From NCBI RefSeq assembly GCF_036226885.1, contig NZ_CP109027.1, positions 5,952,001 to 6,016,000 of the forward strand: a stretch of 64,000 bases of DNA, read 5' to 3'. Below, in pieces: positions 24,344-34,047 of this stretch. The stretch comes from Streptomyces sp. NBC_00663 (lineage in GTDB: Bacteria > Actinomycetota > Actinomycetes > Streptomycetales > Streptomycetaceae). The position numbers and the translations under genes are program-made. The notes below the pieces were generated by a model, which saw nothing but the letters and a program-made list of their open reading frames with translations, did not search any database and was not told the DNA's origin. Numbering within the stretch: position 1 is the first letter of the stretch; each line of letters opens with the position of its first letter.

Positions 24344-25777
24344 TCACTCCTTCTCCGCCTTCGCGTCCATCACCGGCACGTCCTCGGCCGGCGGCTCCGA
24401 CCCGAGCGCCGTCAACGCCTCCCGGGCGACGGGCACATGGAGCGGGGAGAAGTACGGGTTGATGCGCAGCGCCTCCTGGAGATGCCGCCGCGCGGGAGCG
24501 AACTTCTCCAACTCCCGCTCGATCATGCCCCGGTGATAGGCGTACAGCGCACTGCGTACGCCACCCCCGTGCACCTTGTCCGTCGCCCGCACCGCGTATC
24601 GCAGGCCCTCCTCGTCCTGACCGGCCCGGTGCAGCGCCCACCCCAGCGCGTCGGCCACCGCGATGCCGGGCTGGCGCCGCCACTCCGTCCGCAACCGCCG
24701 TACCGCCGAGGCGGGATCACCGTGGTCGGCCTCGAACACGCCGAGCACCAACTCCTGGTCCGCCCCGCCCGCGGCGGCGCCACGCACCCGCGCCCGCAAC
24801 AGGTCGTACTGCACCTGCGCCGCCTGCCGCAGCCCCAGCGACTCGTACAACTCGCCCAGCTCCAGGGCGTATTGCGGATCCGGCTGATGGGTGAGCGCCA
24901 CCTGGTACGCGCTCAGCGCCTCCGAGGTCCGTCCCAGCGCGGCCAGCGCCCGCGCCTGCCCTGCCTGCGCGGTCCGCTGGTCCGGGTCGGTCCGCACCGC
25001 CTCCTGGAAGTTCCGCAGCGCGACCTCCCGGTCCCCGCGCTCCCAGGCCAGCTGCCCCAACCGCTCCAGATACGCCGCCCGCTCGGCCGGCGCCTGAGCG
25101 CCCGCCGCCGCGTCGGAGAGCTGCGCCATCGCGTCCTCGCGCCAGCCCCGGTCCCGGTAGACGCCCCCGGCCCACGCCAGCACGGCCGGCCCCGACCGCA
25201 GCTTCTGAAGCCGCTCCAGGGCCCGCCCGGCGGCCTTCCAGTCACCGAGGCCGGTACAGGCGTCGATCAGCAGCGGATACGTCGTCCAGCGCTTCGCGTC
25301 CATCTTCAGCGCGGCCTCGCCCCACGTCCGCGCCGCCCGGAAGTCCCGCCGCGCGTTCGCCAGCGCGGCCATCCCGTCGAGGGCGGCGGCGTTCTTCCCG
25401 ACCCTCAGCGAGGTCCGCAGTGCCCGGTCGGCCTTCGGGTAGTACGCGGCCTCCGCCGTCCGCCGCCCCTGCTCCACGTACGCCGCCCCGAGCACCGCCC
25501 ACGACGCGGCGTCCCGCGGGTTCTTCCGCAGATACGTCTCCCGCTCACCGATCAGCGCCGCGAGATCCGGCAACGCGGCCGGCACCCCCGCCGACACCGC
25601 CGTCAACGCCTGCGCACCCGGCGCCGGCGGTGCGGGCGCCCGGGTGGCGGGCGGCTGCCAGGGCAGCACCATCAGCGTCCCGCCGAGCACCAGACATCCG
25701 GTGAGGGCGGCGATCAGGGCCCGCCGGCCGGCGCGACCTTCGTGAGCGGCCTCGTCTTGGTTCTCCATGGCGATCAC
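24344..25777 (-). CDS. Membrane-anchored TPR protein
   Basis: A 477-residue protein from GTG 25777; ATG 25768 is an equal candidate. One membrane segment (LIAALTGCLVLGGTLMVLPW) lies near the N-terminus, then an Ala/Pro-rich linker. From about residue 85 there are some ten helical TPR-like repeats (AASWAVLGAAYVEQGRR, REVALRNFQEAVRTDPDQRT, ALSAYQVALTHQPDPQYALE). The rest probably faces the outside and would work as a protein-binding scaffold. It overlaps no other gene; partner unknown. Confidence 0.75.
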   Translation of the reverse strand: MIAMENQDEAAHEGRAGRRALIAALTGCLVLGGTLMVLPWQPPATRAPAPPAPGAQALTAVSAGVPAALPDLAALIGERETYLRKNPRDAASWAVLGAAYVEQGRRTAEAAYYPKADRALRTSLRVGKNAAALDGMAALANARRDFRAARTWGEAALKMDAKRWTTYPLLIDACTGLGDWKAAGRALERLQKLRSGPAVLAWAGGVYRDRGWREDAMAQLSDAAAGAQAPAERAAYLERLGQLAWERGDREVALRNFQEAVRTDPDQRTAQAGQARALAALGRTSEALSAYQVALTHQPDPQYALELGELYESLGLRQAAQVQYDLLRARVRGAAAGGADQELVLGVFEADHGDPASAVRRLRTEWRRQPGIAVADALGWALHRAGQDEEGLRYAVRATDKVHGGGVRSALYAYHRGMIERELEKFAPARRHLQEALRINPYFSPLHVPVAREALTALGSEPPAEDVPVMDAKAEKE

Positions 25778-25866
25778 TGTGCGTCAATACGACGACCACA
25801 CCCTCGTATGCGAAGGCCTGTGCGGACGGGGTTCACACCGATGGCCCCGGGTGCGACGCTGTGATC

Positions 25867-27267
25867 ATGAGCCGTATCGAAGCGCCACGAGACGAAGTGA
25901 CCGGGAACCTCGTCGACCGGCTCCTGGCCGGTCTGCCCGCCGAGGCCGTCCTGACCGACCCCGACGTCACGGCCTCCTACGCCAACGACATGGCCAGCTT
26001 CTGCCCGGCCGGCGCCCCCGCCGTCGTCGTCCTGCCGCGCACGGTGGAGCAGGTCCAGCACGTTCTGCGCACCGCCACGGAACTGCGCGTCCCGGTCGTC
26101 CCGCAGGGCGCCCGCACCGGCCTGTCCGGCGGCGCCAACGCCACCGACGACTGCATCGTGCTGTCCCTGACGAAGATGGACCGCATCCTGGAGATCAACC
26201 CGGTCGACCGCATCGCCGTCGTCGAACCGGGCGTCATCAACGCCACCCTCTCCCGAGCGGTCAACGAACACGGCCTCTACTACCCGCCGGACCCCTCCAG
26301 CTGGGAGATGTGCACCATCGGCGGCAACATCGGCACCGCCTCGGGCGGCCTGTGCTGCGTGAAGTACGGGGTGACCGCCGAGTACGTCCTCGGACTCGAC
26401 GTCGTCCTCGCCGACGGCCGCCTGCTGTCCACCGGCAGGCGCACCGCCAAGGGCGTCGCCGGATACGACCTCACCCGCCTCTTCGTCGGCTCCGAGGGCT
26501 CGCTCGGCATCGTCGTCAAGGCGACCCTCGCGCTGCGGCCGCAGCCGCCCCAGCAGCTGGTCCTGGCCGCCGAGTTCGCGTCGGCCGCCGCGGCCTGCGA
26601 CGCCGTGTGCCGGATCATGGAGGGCGGCCACGTCCCCTCCCTCCTCGAACTGATGGACCGCACGACCGTCAAGGCCGTCAACGCCATCGCCGATATGGGC
26701 CTGCCGGAGACCACCGAGGCCCTCCTCCTCGCCGCCTTCGACACCCCGGACCCCGCCGCCGACCTCGCCGCCGTCGGCGCCCTGTGCGAGGCCGCCGGCG
26801 CCACCCAGGTCGTCCCGGCCGACGACGCCGCCGAGTCCGAGCTGCTCCTGCACGCCCGGCGGCTCTCGCTGACCGCGCTGGAGGCGGTGCGGGGCGTGAC
26901 GATGATCGACGACGTGTGCGTGCCCCGGTCGAGGCTCGGCGACCTGATCGAGGGCGTCGAGCGGATCGCCGACAAGCACCAGCTCACCATCGGCGTCGTC
27001 GCCCACGCCGGCGACGGCAACACCCACCCCACCGTCTGCTTCGACGCCGCCGACCCCGACGAGTCCCGGCGCGCCCGCGAGTCCTTCGACGAGATCATGG
27101 CCCTCGGCCTGGAACTCGGCGGCACGATCACCGGCGAGCACGGAGTCGGGGTGCTGAAGAAGGAGTGGCTGGCCCGCGAGATCGGCCCCGTCGGGGTGGA
27201 GCTCCAGCGGCAGATCAAGCAGGTCTTCGATCCGTTGGGCCTGCTGAACCCGGGCAAGCTGTTCTGA
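25867..27267 (+). CDS. FAD-linked oxidase, GlcD/D-lactate dehydrogenase type
   Basis: A 466-residue soluble flavoprotein, close to the 460-500 residues of the family. The FAD_binding_4 domain covers about residues 30-220 (VPVVPQGARTGLSGGANATD and GGNIGTASGGL are the nucleotide contacts). The C-terminal domain shows GVVAHAGDGNTHPTV and GTITGEHGVGVLKKEWL, the usual closing motifs. It oxidises a 2-hydroxy acid such as glycolate or D-lactate; substrate is not fixed. It stands alone and a terminator is not obvious. Confidence 0.9.
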   Translation: MSRIEAPRDEVTGNLVDRLLAGLPAEAVLTDPDVTASYANDMASFCPAGAPAVVVLPRTVEQVQHVLRTATELRVPVVPQGARTGLSGGANATDDCIVLSLTKMDRILEINPVDRIAVVEPGVINATLSRAVNEHGLYYPPDPSSWEMCTIGGNIGTASGGLCCVKYGVTAEYVLGLDVVLADGRLLSTGRRTAKGVAGYDLTRLFVGSEGSLGIVVKATLALRPQPPQQLVLAAEFASAAAACDAVCRIMEGGHVPSLLELMDRTTVKAVNAIADMGLPETTEALLLAAFDTPDPAADLAAVGALCEAAGATQVVPADDAAESELLLHARRLSLTALEAVRGVTMIDDVCVPRSRLGDLIEGVERIADKHQLTIGVVAHAGDGNTHPTVCFDAADPDESRRARESFDEIMALGLELGGTITGEHGVGVLKKEWLAREIGPVGVELQRQIKQVFDPLGLLNPGKLF

Positions 27268-27284
27268 CCGCGGATTCCCGGTCC

Positions 27285-27698
27285 TCACTGGGCGAGCAAC
27301 TGGTCGAGCGCGTCATCGATCCCCAGCTGCTCGCCCTCGGTCCCCGGGGGCACCACCCGCAGCGTCCGCTCCAGCCAGGCCGACACCTGCGCGCTCGGCG
27401 CCTCAAGCAGCGCGTCTCCATCAGGTGAACTCAGCGCCATCAGAACGACGCTGCGCCCCTCCGACTTCGTCGGCCACACCCGCACGTCCCCGTGCCCGCA
27501 CGGCCGGAACACCCCCTCCACCAGCAGGTCCCGGGAGAACGTCCAGTTCACCGGGTGCTCGGAGTTGATGTGGAAGGTGACGTGGACGGCGTAGGGGTCG
27601 TCGGTGCGGTAGCTCAGCCGGGCCGGGACCGGGATGCTGCGCTCCGGCGACAGGATGAGCTTGAGCTCCAGTTCGCGTTCCACCACGGTGTAGTGCAT
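27285..27698 (-). CDS. ssgG: SsgA-like sporulation/cell-division protein (SsgG-type)
   Basis: A 137-residue protein, the usual length of SsgA-like proteins, which occur only in morphologically complex actinomycetes and guide septum formation or peptidoglycan processing in sporulation. It starts at ATG 27698 after GAGGAA. Diagnostic parts are VPARLSYRTDDPYAVHVTFH, WTFSRDLLVEGVFRPCG and DVRVWPTKSEGRSVVLMAL. The assignment to SsgG rests on the position a few genes from hppD as I recall it in S. coelicolor; the paralogue needs a phylogeny. Confidence 0.8.
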   Translation of the reverse strand: MHYTVVERELELKLILSPERSIPVPARLSYRTDDPYAVHVTFHINSEHPVNWTFSRDLLVEGVFRPCGHGDVRVWPTKSEGRSVVLMALSSPDGDALLEAPSAQVSAWLERTLRVVPPGTEGEQLGIDDALDQLLAQ

Positions 27699-27913
27699 GT
27701 CGTTCGGTTCCTCTCCGCTCGTGCGCGCCCCTGTGGTGGGCCCGCAGGAGTGGAGAGCGGGGTGGGCCCGCGAGCATTACGCGGGTTCGGGAAACTTTTT
27801 TTCCGGACGTCTCGAACGTGTGGGTCCGGTGGGACTGGCGGTGGGGGGTTGCGCCGGTCTGATAGATGTGGAGCCCCCCATATTCACCCCCGAGCAGATA
27901 CGGGACGACGGAC

Positions 27914-29701
27914 ATGAGTGCCCCAACCCCGGCCCCCGGTGACGACAGGCCCCGCGAGGGCTACTACCCGGACCCGTCCATCCCCGGCTACGTCCGCTTC
28001 TGGAACGGCGCCGCCTGGGTACCGGGCACGAGTCGCCCGGCCCCGTCGGACGGCGCACCGCCGGCGCCCCCGGGTACGTCCGCCGCGCTGCCGCCGGACC
28101 CGGGCACGGGTATGGGTACGGCCGCCGCGGTGCCGCCGGTGGAGGAGACGGGCCCGCACTTCTTCGACGAGGACCCGTCCCCGGCGGACGCCCAGCACGG
28201 CAGCCGTCCCGAGCCCGCGTCCGCGTGGGGCGCGGACCGGGGTCACCAGTCCGGGTTCGGCGGCGACCAGGACCGCCGCGTCTCCTGGGGAGCGGCGGCG
28301 GGCACCGACCCCCGCGTCCCCTCCGAGACCGCCGCCACCGACGGCACGGCCACGATCCCGCCCACCCAGGACGCCGCTGACGTCCCGTCGGGCAACACGT
28401 TCGTCTTCCGCAGGCCTACGACGGGGCAGCAGGGCGACGCGGGGGCGGGCGCGGGTGCGTCCGGTGGCCCGGCCTTCGGCCCGCCCGGCGCCGCCGGTTC
28501 CGGCTCGTCCGGCCTGGCTGTCGCCGGTGGCCCGGCCGGCTCCGCTCCTGGCCGCCCCGGCGCCGCAACTCCCGGCGTCCCCGCCCCCGGTGGCCCCGTG
28601 GGTGACGAGGGGACCATGACCTTCCGGGCCGTCGCCCCGCGCACGGCCCAGCAGGGCGGGGCGCAGGGAGGGGGCACGGGCGGCGCACACCCGGCCGGAG
28701 CGGCGCAGGGCGGCTTCGGCGCACCGGCCTCCGCGGGCACGGGCCCCTCCGGCACCGGCGGCCCCGCCTTCACCGGCCCCGGCACCCCCGCCTCCGGCGC
28801 CCCGGGCTCAGGTGGCCCCGGTTCAGCCGCCGCGGGCACCGGCGCCCCCGGTTTCGGTGCGGGCAAGGCCGCCGCCGAGCGAGCCGCAGCCGCGCAGGCG
28901 CAGGGGCAAGGACAGGCGCAGGCAGGAGCCCCCGGCCCTGCTTCCGCCGCCGCTCCCACCGCCGCCCCGACCGCCCTCTCCGGCCCCCAGCAGGCCACCC
29001 CGGCCGTCGCCCCCGCCACGCCCTCCGTCCCGCAGCAGCCCACCCCGGCCTCCGCCTCTGGCAGCTCCACCCCCCTGACGAGCGGTCCCGGTGGCGGGCA
29101 GCCCTCCTGGGCGCAGCAGGTGCACCGGCTCGCGGGCGCGTCCGGTGAGGACCAGCCCGTCGCGCCCTGGAAGCCGCCGGTCGACGACATCTTCCAGGCC
29201 GCCGCCCGGCGGCACGCCTCCGCCCGCCCCGCGGCCCTCGGCAAGCGGCTGGCGGCACGGCTGCTGGACACGGTCGTGGTGCTCGGCGTCACCGCCGCGG
29301 CGGCGGTACCGCTCGGCACCAAGGCGCTCGACCACGTCGACGAGAAGATCGACGCGGCCAAGCTCAGCGGCGAGACCGTCACCGTCTGGCTGCTGGACGG
29401 CACGACGTCCACCTGTCTCGGCGTCATCCTCGCCGTCCTCCTCCTCTTCGGTGTCCTCTACGAGGCGCTGCCCACCGCCAAGTGGGGCCGCACCCTCGGC
29501 AAGAAGCTGCTCGGTCTGGAGGTGCGGGACATCGAGGGCGGCGAGCCCCCGTCCTTCGGCGCGGCCCTGCGCCGCTGGCTGGTCTACAGCGTGCCCGGCC
29601 TGCTCGCGATCGGTGTCGTGGGCGTCGTATGGGGCCTGTTCGACAAGCCGTGGCGCCAGTGCTGGCACGACAAGGCCGCACACACGTTCGTAGCGGGGTA
29701 G
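27914..29701 (+). CDS. RDD-family membrane protein with DUF2510 and long Gly/Ala/Pro linker
   Basis: A 595-residue protein from ATG 27914. The N-terminal 40 residues (GYYPDPSIPGYVRFWNGAAW) form a DUF2510-type domain. Residues about 45-430 are a low-complexity Gly/Ala/Pro/Thr/Ser stretch, and the C-terminal 150 are an RDD domain with three membrane helices (ARLLDTVVVLGVTAAAAVPL, LGVILAVLLLFGVLYEA, PGLLAIGVVGVVWGLF) and GRTLGKKLLGLEV. It is followed by a second RDD gene. RDD proteins are poorly understood; some carry Na+ or Li+ out. No promoter evidence beyond a GATAGAT-like hexamer near 27860. Confidence 0.8.
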   Translation: MSAPTPAPGDDRPREGYYPDPSIPGYVRFWNGAAWVPGTSRPAPSDGAPPAPPGTSAALPPDPGTGMGTAAAVPPVEETGPHFFDEDPSPADAQHGSRPEPASAWGADRGHQSGFGGDQDRRVSWGAAAGTDPRVPSETAATDGTATIPPTQDAADVPSGNTFVFRRPTTGQQGDAGAGAGASGGPAFGPPGAAGSGSSGLAVAGGPAGSAPGRPGAATPGVPAPGGPVGDEGTMTFRAVAPRTAQQGGAQGGGTGGAHPAGAAQGGFGAPASAGTGPSGTGGPAFTGPGTPASGAPGSGGPGSAAAGTGAPGFGAGKAAAERAAAAQAQGQGQAQAGAPGPASAAAPTAAPTALSGPQQATPAVAPATPSVPQQPTPASASGSSTPLTSGPGGGQPSWAQQVHRLAGASGEDQPVAPWKPPVDDIFQAAARRHASARPAALGKRLAARLLDTVVVLGVTAAAAVPLGTKALDHVDEKIDAAKLSGETVTVWLLDGTTSTCLGVILAVLLLFGVLYEALPTAKWGRTLGKKLLGLEVRDIEGGEPPSFGAALRRWLVYSVPGLLAIGVVGVVWGLFDKPWRQCWHDKAAHTFVAG

Positions 29702-29803
29702 CGGGACAGCCGGACACGGCGGAACGGAACGGTCGGCCGACTCCGTACTCCGGACGGCCGCTCGCCGGATGCGGAGCCGGGGGGTTCGCGGTCGACTCGG
29801 GCC

Positions 29804-30490
29804 ATGAGCAGCGAACCGCCCCCCGGCTCCGGCCAGCAGCCGCCGGAAGACGACCCGTTCAGGAAGCAGCCCCCGCCGTCGGGCGACTCCGGTTCGCCGT
29901 ACGGCAGTCAGCCCCCGCCGGACGCGGGAGGCCCGTACGGCGGCGGTGACCCCTATGGCGGCGGCTCCCCGTACGGCGGCGGTGACCCCTACGGCGGTGG
30001 CGGCTACGGCGCCGGCGGTTACCCCTCCGACCCACTGGCCGGCATGCCCCCGCTCGCCGACAGCGGCCGGCGCACGCTCGCCCGCATCATCGACCTCATC
30101 CTCGTCGGGATCGTCGTCGCCCTGCTCACCTGGGGTTTCGGGGTCAACGAGTACGACGTGGACGCCGACAAGGTCGAGTACGGCAAGTCCTTCGCGCAGT
30201 CGCTGGTCGCCGCCCTGCTCTACATCGGCTACGACACCTTCATGATCACCAAGTCGGGGCAGACGCTCGGCAAGAAGTGGCTGAAGATGCGGGTGGCGAA
30301 CCTCGACAACGGCTCCACGCCCTCCGTGCAGACCGCGCTGGTGCGCTCCCTGGTGCTCTGGATCCCGTTCGCGTTCTGCTGCGCCTGCGTCTGGACCGCG
30401 ATCTCGGGCGGCTGGAGCTTCTTCGACAAGCCCTACAAGCAGGGCCTGCACGACAAGGCGGCGAAGACGGTGGTGGTCAGCACCGGCTGA
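29804..30490 (+). CDS. RDD-family membrane protein with Gly/Tyr/Pro-rich N-terminus
   Basis: A 228-residue protein. The N-terminal 80 residues hold repeated GGPYGGGDPYGGGSPYGGG-like units, predicted to be disordered. The C-terminal 140 are an RDD domain, with helices at IIDLILVGIVVALLTWGFGV, SLVAALLYIGYDTFMI and VLWIPFAFCCACVWTAI, and the loop GQTLGKKWLKMRV. It is a second RDD protein after the longer one at 27914; the 102 bases between have no terminator-like hairpin, so they may share a transcript. Confidence 0.8.
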   Translation: MSSEPPPGSGQQPPEDDPFRKQPPPSGDSGSPYGSQPPPDAGGPYGGGDPYGGGSPYGGGDPYGGGGYGAGGYPSDPLAGMPPLADSGRRTLARIIDLILVGIVVALLTWGFGVNEYDVDADKVEYGKSFAQSLVAALLYIGYDTFMITKSGQTLGKKWLKMRVANLDNGSTPSVQTALVRSLVLWIPFAFCCACVWTAISGGWSFFDKPYKQGLHDKAAKTVVVSTG

Positions 30491-30515
30491 CCAGCCACCG
30501 AACGCCGGTTCAGGT

Positions 30516-30794
30516 TCAGGCGGCCTTCTGGGAGCTCGTGGCCACGGCGGCCACGGGCTCCTCGGTCGTCACCGCGGGAGCGGCGGCGACCTCGGCGGGC
30601 CGCTGCAACGCGACCACCCGCGACTTGGGGATCGGCACCGTCATGGCGACGAGGAGCCCGAGCGCGAGTGCCGAGAAGGCGATCACGGCGATCCCGACCC
30701 CTGAACTCGTCTGTGACAGCAGCAGCATGGCGAGCGTCGAGAAGATCACGGTGAACGAGCCGTAGGCGAGCTGTGCGGCAGTCGGACGAGGCAT
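30516..30794 (-). CDS. Small membrane protein of unknown function
   Basis: A 92-residue protein from ATG 30794. Two hydrophobic helices (YGSFTVIFSTLAMLLLS and GIAVIAFSALALGLLVAMTV) are followed by a basic and then Ala/Val/Glu-rich cytoplasmic tail. The gene is convergent with the RDD gene, with 25 bases between the two stops. Family is not recognised. Confidence 0.6.
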   Translation of the reverse strand: MPRPTAAQLAYGSFTVIFSTLAMLLLSQTSSGVGIAVIAFSALALGLLVAMTVPIPKSRVVALQRPAEVAAAPAVTTEEPVAAVATSSQKAA

Positions 30795-31197
30795 GGCAAT
30801 CGTGTCCTCGGAAGTGGGGGTCCACGGGGGTGTCGGCCTGGCTTTCCGCCGAATTTCGAACGTTCCGCCGGTCGACTCTATTCGCGTGCATGCCCGAGCG
30901 GAACGAACAGTAAGCGTGACCTAACCAACAGTACCGGTGCATGGGGGGCGCACGGATTCATACCGTCCACGAAGTGGACGCGGTCGAGCGCCGGTCGACC
31001 ACCGTCCGAGGTGTTCGTAAAGCGGACGCCAACTCCGCATAGCGCACTTGTCTTGTTCAGGTCAAGGTCTGTCTTTTCTTCTGAACCTCTAGTCAAATGA
31101 CGTCACTTGACTACACGCGTTGATCACGCGCGCGCGGACCATCCACGACCAGGACCCCTCCTGCCTCCGCGCGCCCGAACGCGGGGGAGGACCTCAA
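30795..31197. other. Divergent intergenic region with operator-like palindromes
   Basis: 403 bases between a minus-strand small membrane protein and a plus-strand secreted protease. It holds a hairpin CGTCCAC-GAA-GTGGACG at 30964-30980, and the near-perfect palindrome at 31091-31112. No tRNA or coding frame is convincing. It probably carries promoters in both directions. Confidence 0.6.
31091..31112. promoter_or_regulatory. Near-perfect 22-bp palindrome, probable operator
   Basis: AGTCAA, then A, then TGACGTCA, then C, then TTGACT: only one pair of 22 fails to match. The core TGACGTCA is a perfect palindrome. It sits 85 bases before the protease GTG, so a dimeric repressor or activator could bind here. 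The factor is not known. Confidence 0.6.
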
Positions 31198-33540
31198 GTG
31201 ACCAGTAGATCCTGGACGTTCAGAGCGGCGGCGACCACCGTCGCGCTGGCCGCCGCGACCGCGACGTTCTCCACGTTCGCCGTCGCCGAGGCCGGCACCG
31301 CCGCCCCTCAGTCGGCCGCCTCGAACCGGACCGACCCTCAGCCGGCGAAGACCACACAGGAGCACGACTTCGACGGCCCGCTCTCCAAGACCCAGGAGGC
31401 GCAGCGGGAAGAGGCGCTGAAGCAGGTCATATCCGGCGACGCCAAGGTGACGGAGCGCAACGGCTCGAAGGTCGTCGCGCTCAAGAGCCGCAAGGGCGAC
31501 AGCAAGTACGTCGAGCTGGGCCGGGAGCGGACCGACAAGATCTTCACGATCCTCGTGGAGTTCGGCGACCAGGTCGACAGCCGCTACGGCGGCACGGCCG
31601 GCCCCGCCCACAACGAGATAGCCCAGCCCGACCGCGCCCAGGACAACTCCACGGCGTGGCAGGCGGACTACAACAAGGCCCACTTCGAGGACCTCTACTT
31701 CGGCGACGGCACCGCGTCGATGAAGACCTTCTACGAGAAGCAGTCCTCGGGCCGCTACTCGGTCGAGGGCGAGGTCACCGACTGGGTCAAGGTCCCCTAC
31801 AACGAGGCCCGTTACGGCTCCAACTCCTGTGACACCTGTGCCTGGAACGCGGTCCAGGACGGCGTCACGGCCTGGGTCGCCCAGCAGCAGGCGGCGGGGC
31901 GCACCGACGCCGAGATCAAGGCGGACATCGCCGAGTTCGACCAGTGGGACCGCTACGACTTCGACGGCGACGGCGACTTCAACGAGTCCGACGGCTACAT
32001 CGACCACTTCCAGATCGTGCACGCCGGTGAGGACGAGTCCGCGGGCGGCGGCGCCCAGGGCGAGGACGCCATCTGGGCGCACCGCTGGTACGCGTTCGGC
32101 ACCGACGCGGGCGCCAGCGGCCCGTCCGGCAACCTGCTCGGCGGCACGCAGATCGGCGACACCGGCATCTGGGTCGGCGACTACACCATCCAGCCGGAGA
32201 ACGGCGGACTCGGCGTCTTCGCCCACGAGTACGGCCACGACCTCGGTCTGCCGGACCACTACGACACCTCCGGCGGCGGTGAGAACTCCACCGGCTTCTG
32301 GACGCTGATGTCGTCCGGTTCCTGGCTCGGCACCGGCAAGGACACCATCGGTGACCTGCCCGGCGACATGACCGCCTGGGACAAGCTCCAACTGGGCTGG
32401 CTCGACTACGACGTGGCCAAGGCCGCGACGAAGTCCAAGCACAAGCTGGGCGTCGCCGAGTACAACACCAAGAACAAGCAGGGTCTGGTCGTCGAACTGC
32501 CCAAGAAGGCGGTCACCACCGAGCTCGTGACCCCGGCCCAGGGCGCCACGCAGTGGTGGAGCGGCAGCGGCAACAACCTCAACAACACGCTGTCCCGCTC
32601 CGTCGACCTCACCGGCAGGTCGGCGGCGACGCTGACCCTGGACGGCTGGTGGGACACCGAGGCCGACTACGACAACGTCTACGCCGAGGTCTCCACCGAC
32701 GGCGGCACCAAGTGGACCCCGATCGACGGCACCGCGGACGGCGTGGCCCTGCCGCGTGACGCCAGCGGCCAGCCCGTGCTGACGGGTTCGTCGGAGACGT
32801 ACAAGAAGCTGTCGTTCCCGCTGGACGCCTACGCCGGCCAGAAGATCGACGTGCGCTTCCGCTACTCGTCGGACGGCGGTGTGGCCGGCAAGGGCTTCGC
32901 GGCCGACCTGATCTCCGTGACCGCCGACGGCACCGCCCTGTTCGCGGACGACGCCGAGAGCGCGGACGCGGCCTGGACGGCGAAGGGCTTCTCCCGGGTG
33001 GGCGCGTCCTTCAGCAAGGACTACGCGCAGTACTACATCGCGGAGAACCGCCAGTACGTGTCGTACGACAGGACGTTGAAGGTCGGACCGTACAACTTCG
33101 GCTTCGCCACGACCCGTCCGAGCTGGGTCGAGCACTACCCGTACCAGAACGGCCTGTTGATCTGGAAGTGGGACACCTCCCAGGCGGACAACAACACCAG
33201 CGCCCACCCCGGCGCCGGTCTCGTCCTGCCGATCGACGCGCACCCGAAGGCCCTGAAGTGGTCCGACGGCACGGCGATGCGCAGCCGCATCCAGGCCTAC
33301 GACTCGCCGTTCAGCCTGTACCGCACGGACGGCATCACGCTGCACAACGCGGACGTCGCGACGCGGATCCCGTCGTCGAAGGGCGTGCCGGTCTTCAACG
33401 ACCACACCAGCACGTACTACGACGCGGCGACCCCGTTCGCGGGTGTCCAGGTCACTGACACCAATACCAAGATCAAGATCGTCAAGGAGGCCAAGAACGG
33501 CTCCACGATCTCCATCGAGGTCGGCCCCGCGGTGAAGTAG
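31198..33540 (+). CDS. Secreted M6-family (immune inhibitor A-like) metalloprotease
   Basis: A 780-residue protein from GTG 31198, after GGGGGAGG. It has a Sec signal (RAAATTVALAAATATFSTFA) ending around residue 30. The zinc site is in HEYGHDLGLPDHYD (HExxHxxG...H-type), with GLGVFAHEYG before it, as in M6 peptidases. Regions of about 400 residues after that include PKD- or carbohydrate-type beta domains (ADYDNVYAEVSTDGGTKWTP). A 14-bp hairpin ends the gene. It probably digests extracellular proteins in late growth. Confidence 0.9.
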   Translation: MTSRSWTFRAAATTVALAAATATFSTFAVAEAGTAAPQSAASNRTDPQPAKTTQEHDFDGPLSKTQEAQREEALKQVISGDAKVTERNGSKVVALKSRKGDSKYVELGRERTDKIFTILVEFGDQVDSRYGGTAGPAHNEIAQPDRAQDNSTAWQADYNKAHFEDLYFGDGTASMKTFYEKQSSGRYSVEGEVTDWVKVPYNEARYGSNSCDTCAWNAVQDGVTAWVAQQQAAGRTDAEIKADIAEFDQWDRYDFDGDGDFNESDGYIDHFQIVHAGEDESAGGGAQGEDAIWAHRWYAFGTDAGASGPSGNLLGGTQIGDTGIWVGDYTIQPENGGLGVFAHEYGHDLGLPDHYDTSGGGENSTGFWTLMSSGSWLGTGKDTIGDLPGDMTAWDKLQLGWLDYDVAKAATKSKHKLGVAEYNTKNKQGLVVELPKKAVTTELVTPAQGATQWWSGSGNNLNNTLSRSVDLTGRSAATLTLDGWWDTEADYDNVYAEVSTDGGTKWTPIDGTADGVALPRDASGQPVLTGSSETYKKLSFPLDAYAGQKIDVRFRYSSDGGVAGKGFAADLISVTADGTALFADDAESADAAWTAKGFSRVGASFSKDYAQYYIAENRQYVSYDRTLKVGPYNFGFATTRPSWVEHYPYQNGLLIWKWDTSQADNNTSAHPGAGLVLPIDAHPKALKWSDGTAMRSRIQAYDSPFSLYRTDGITLHNADVATRIPSSKGVPVFNDHTSTYYDAATPFAGVQVTDTNTKIKIVKEAKNGSTISIEVGPAVK

Positions 33541-33566
33541 TTCGCATAACCGCAGGTCAGAAGGCT

Positions 33567-33607
33567 ATCGGCGGCGACCCCCTGGCGGGTCGCCGCCGAT
33601 CGTGTTT
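33567..33607 (+). terminator. Hairpin after M6 protease
   Basis: Bases 33567-33580 pair perfectly with 33587-33600 (14 bp) around CCTGGC, followed by CGTGTTT. A good intrinsic-type terminator. Confidence 0.8.
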
Positions 33608-33662
33608 AGGTGCCACCTGATGGATTTCTTATTGACACCGGTGCACACGGGGGTGTGACTGC

Positions 33663-34010
33663 ATGGCCGCAGGAGGTTTCTGCAAGCTGCCGACCGGCAG
33701 CGTGGTGGTGGCGCTGAACCTGCCCAGACCCGCCGCCGACGGCACGGACTGCGTCCGTGTCCTCGTCCACGCCCGCAACCGGGCGCGCGCCCTGACCAGG
33801 CTGCGCAACCTCGGGCTGCGGGCCGTCTACCTGCGCGGCAACGCGGCCCCGCCGTCCCCGGACGAGATCACCGCCGTACTCCACCACCCGGACGGGCTGA
33901 TATGGCGTACGGCCCCTGACAACGCTGTCGTGGCGGCGGGCCCGGAGCTGGCTCAGGAGCTGTGGCACCCGATCAGGGCGCTGCTGAGGCGGCCGACGGC
34001 ACCCGCCTGA
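33663..34010 (+). CDS. Hypothetical soluble protein
   Basis: A 115-residue protein from ATG 33663, with AGGAGG only after the start (not before). It is soluble, with a strand-like beginning (GSVVVALNLPRPAADG) and a basic helix (VHARNRARALTRLRNLGLRA). No family is recognised. The gene is convergent with pncA; 37 bases lie between the stops. Confidence 0.5.
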   Translation: MAAGGFCKLPTGSVVVALNLPRPAADGTDCVRVLVHARNRARALTRLRNLGLRAVYLRGNAAPPSPDEITAVLHHPDGLIWRTAPDNAVVAAGPELAQELWHPIRALLRRPTAPA

Positions 34011-34047
34011 CGCGGGCCCTGAATCAGGCGCTGGGTCAGGCCCCGGC

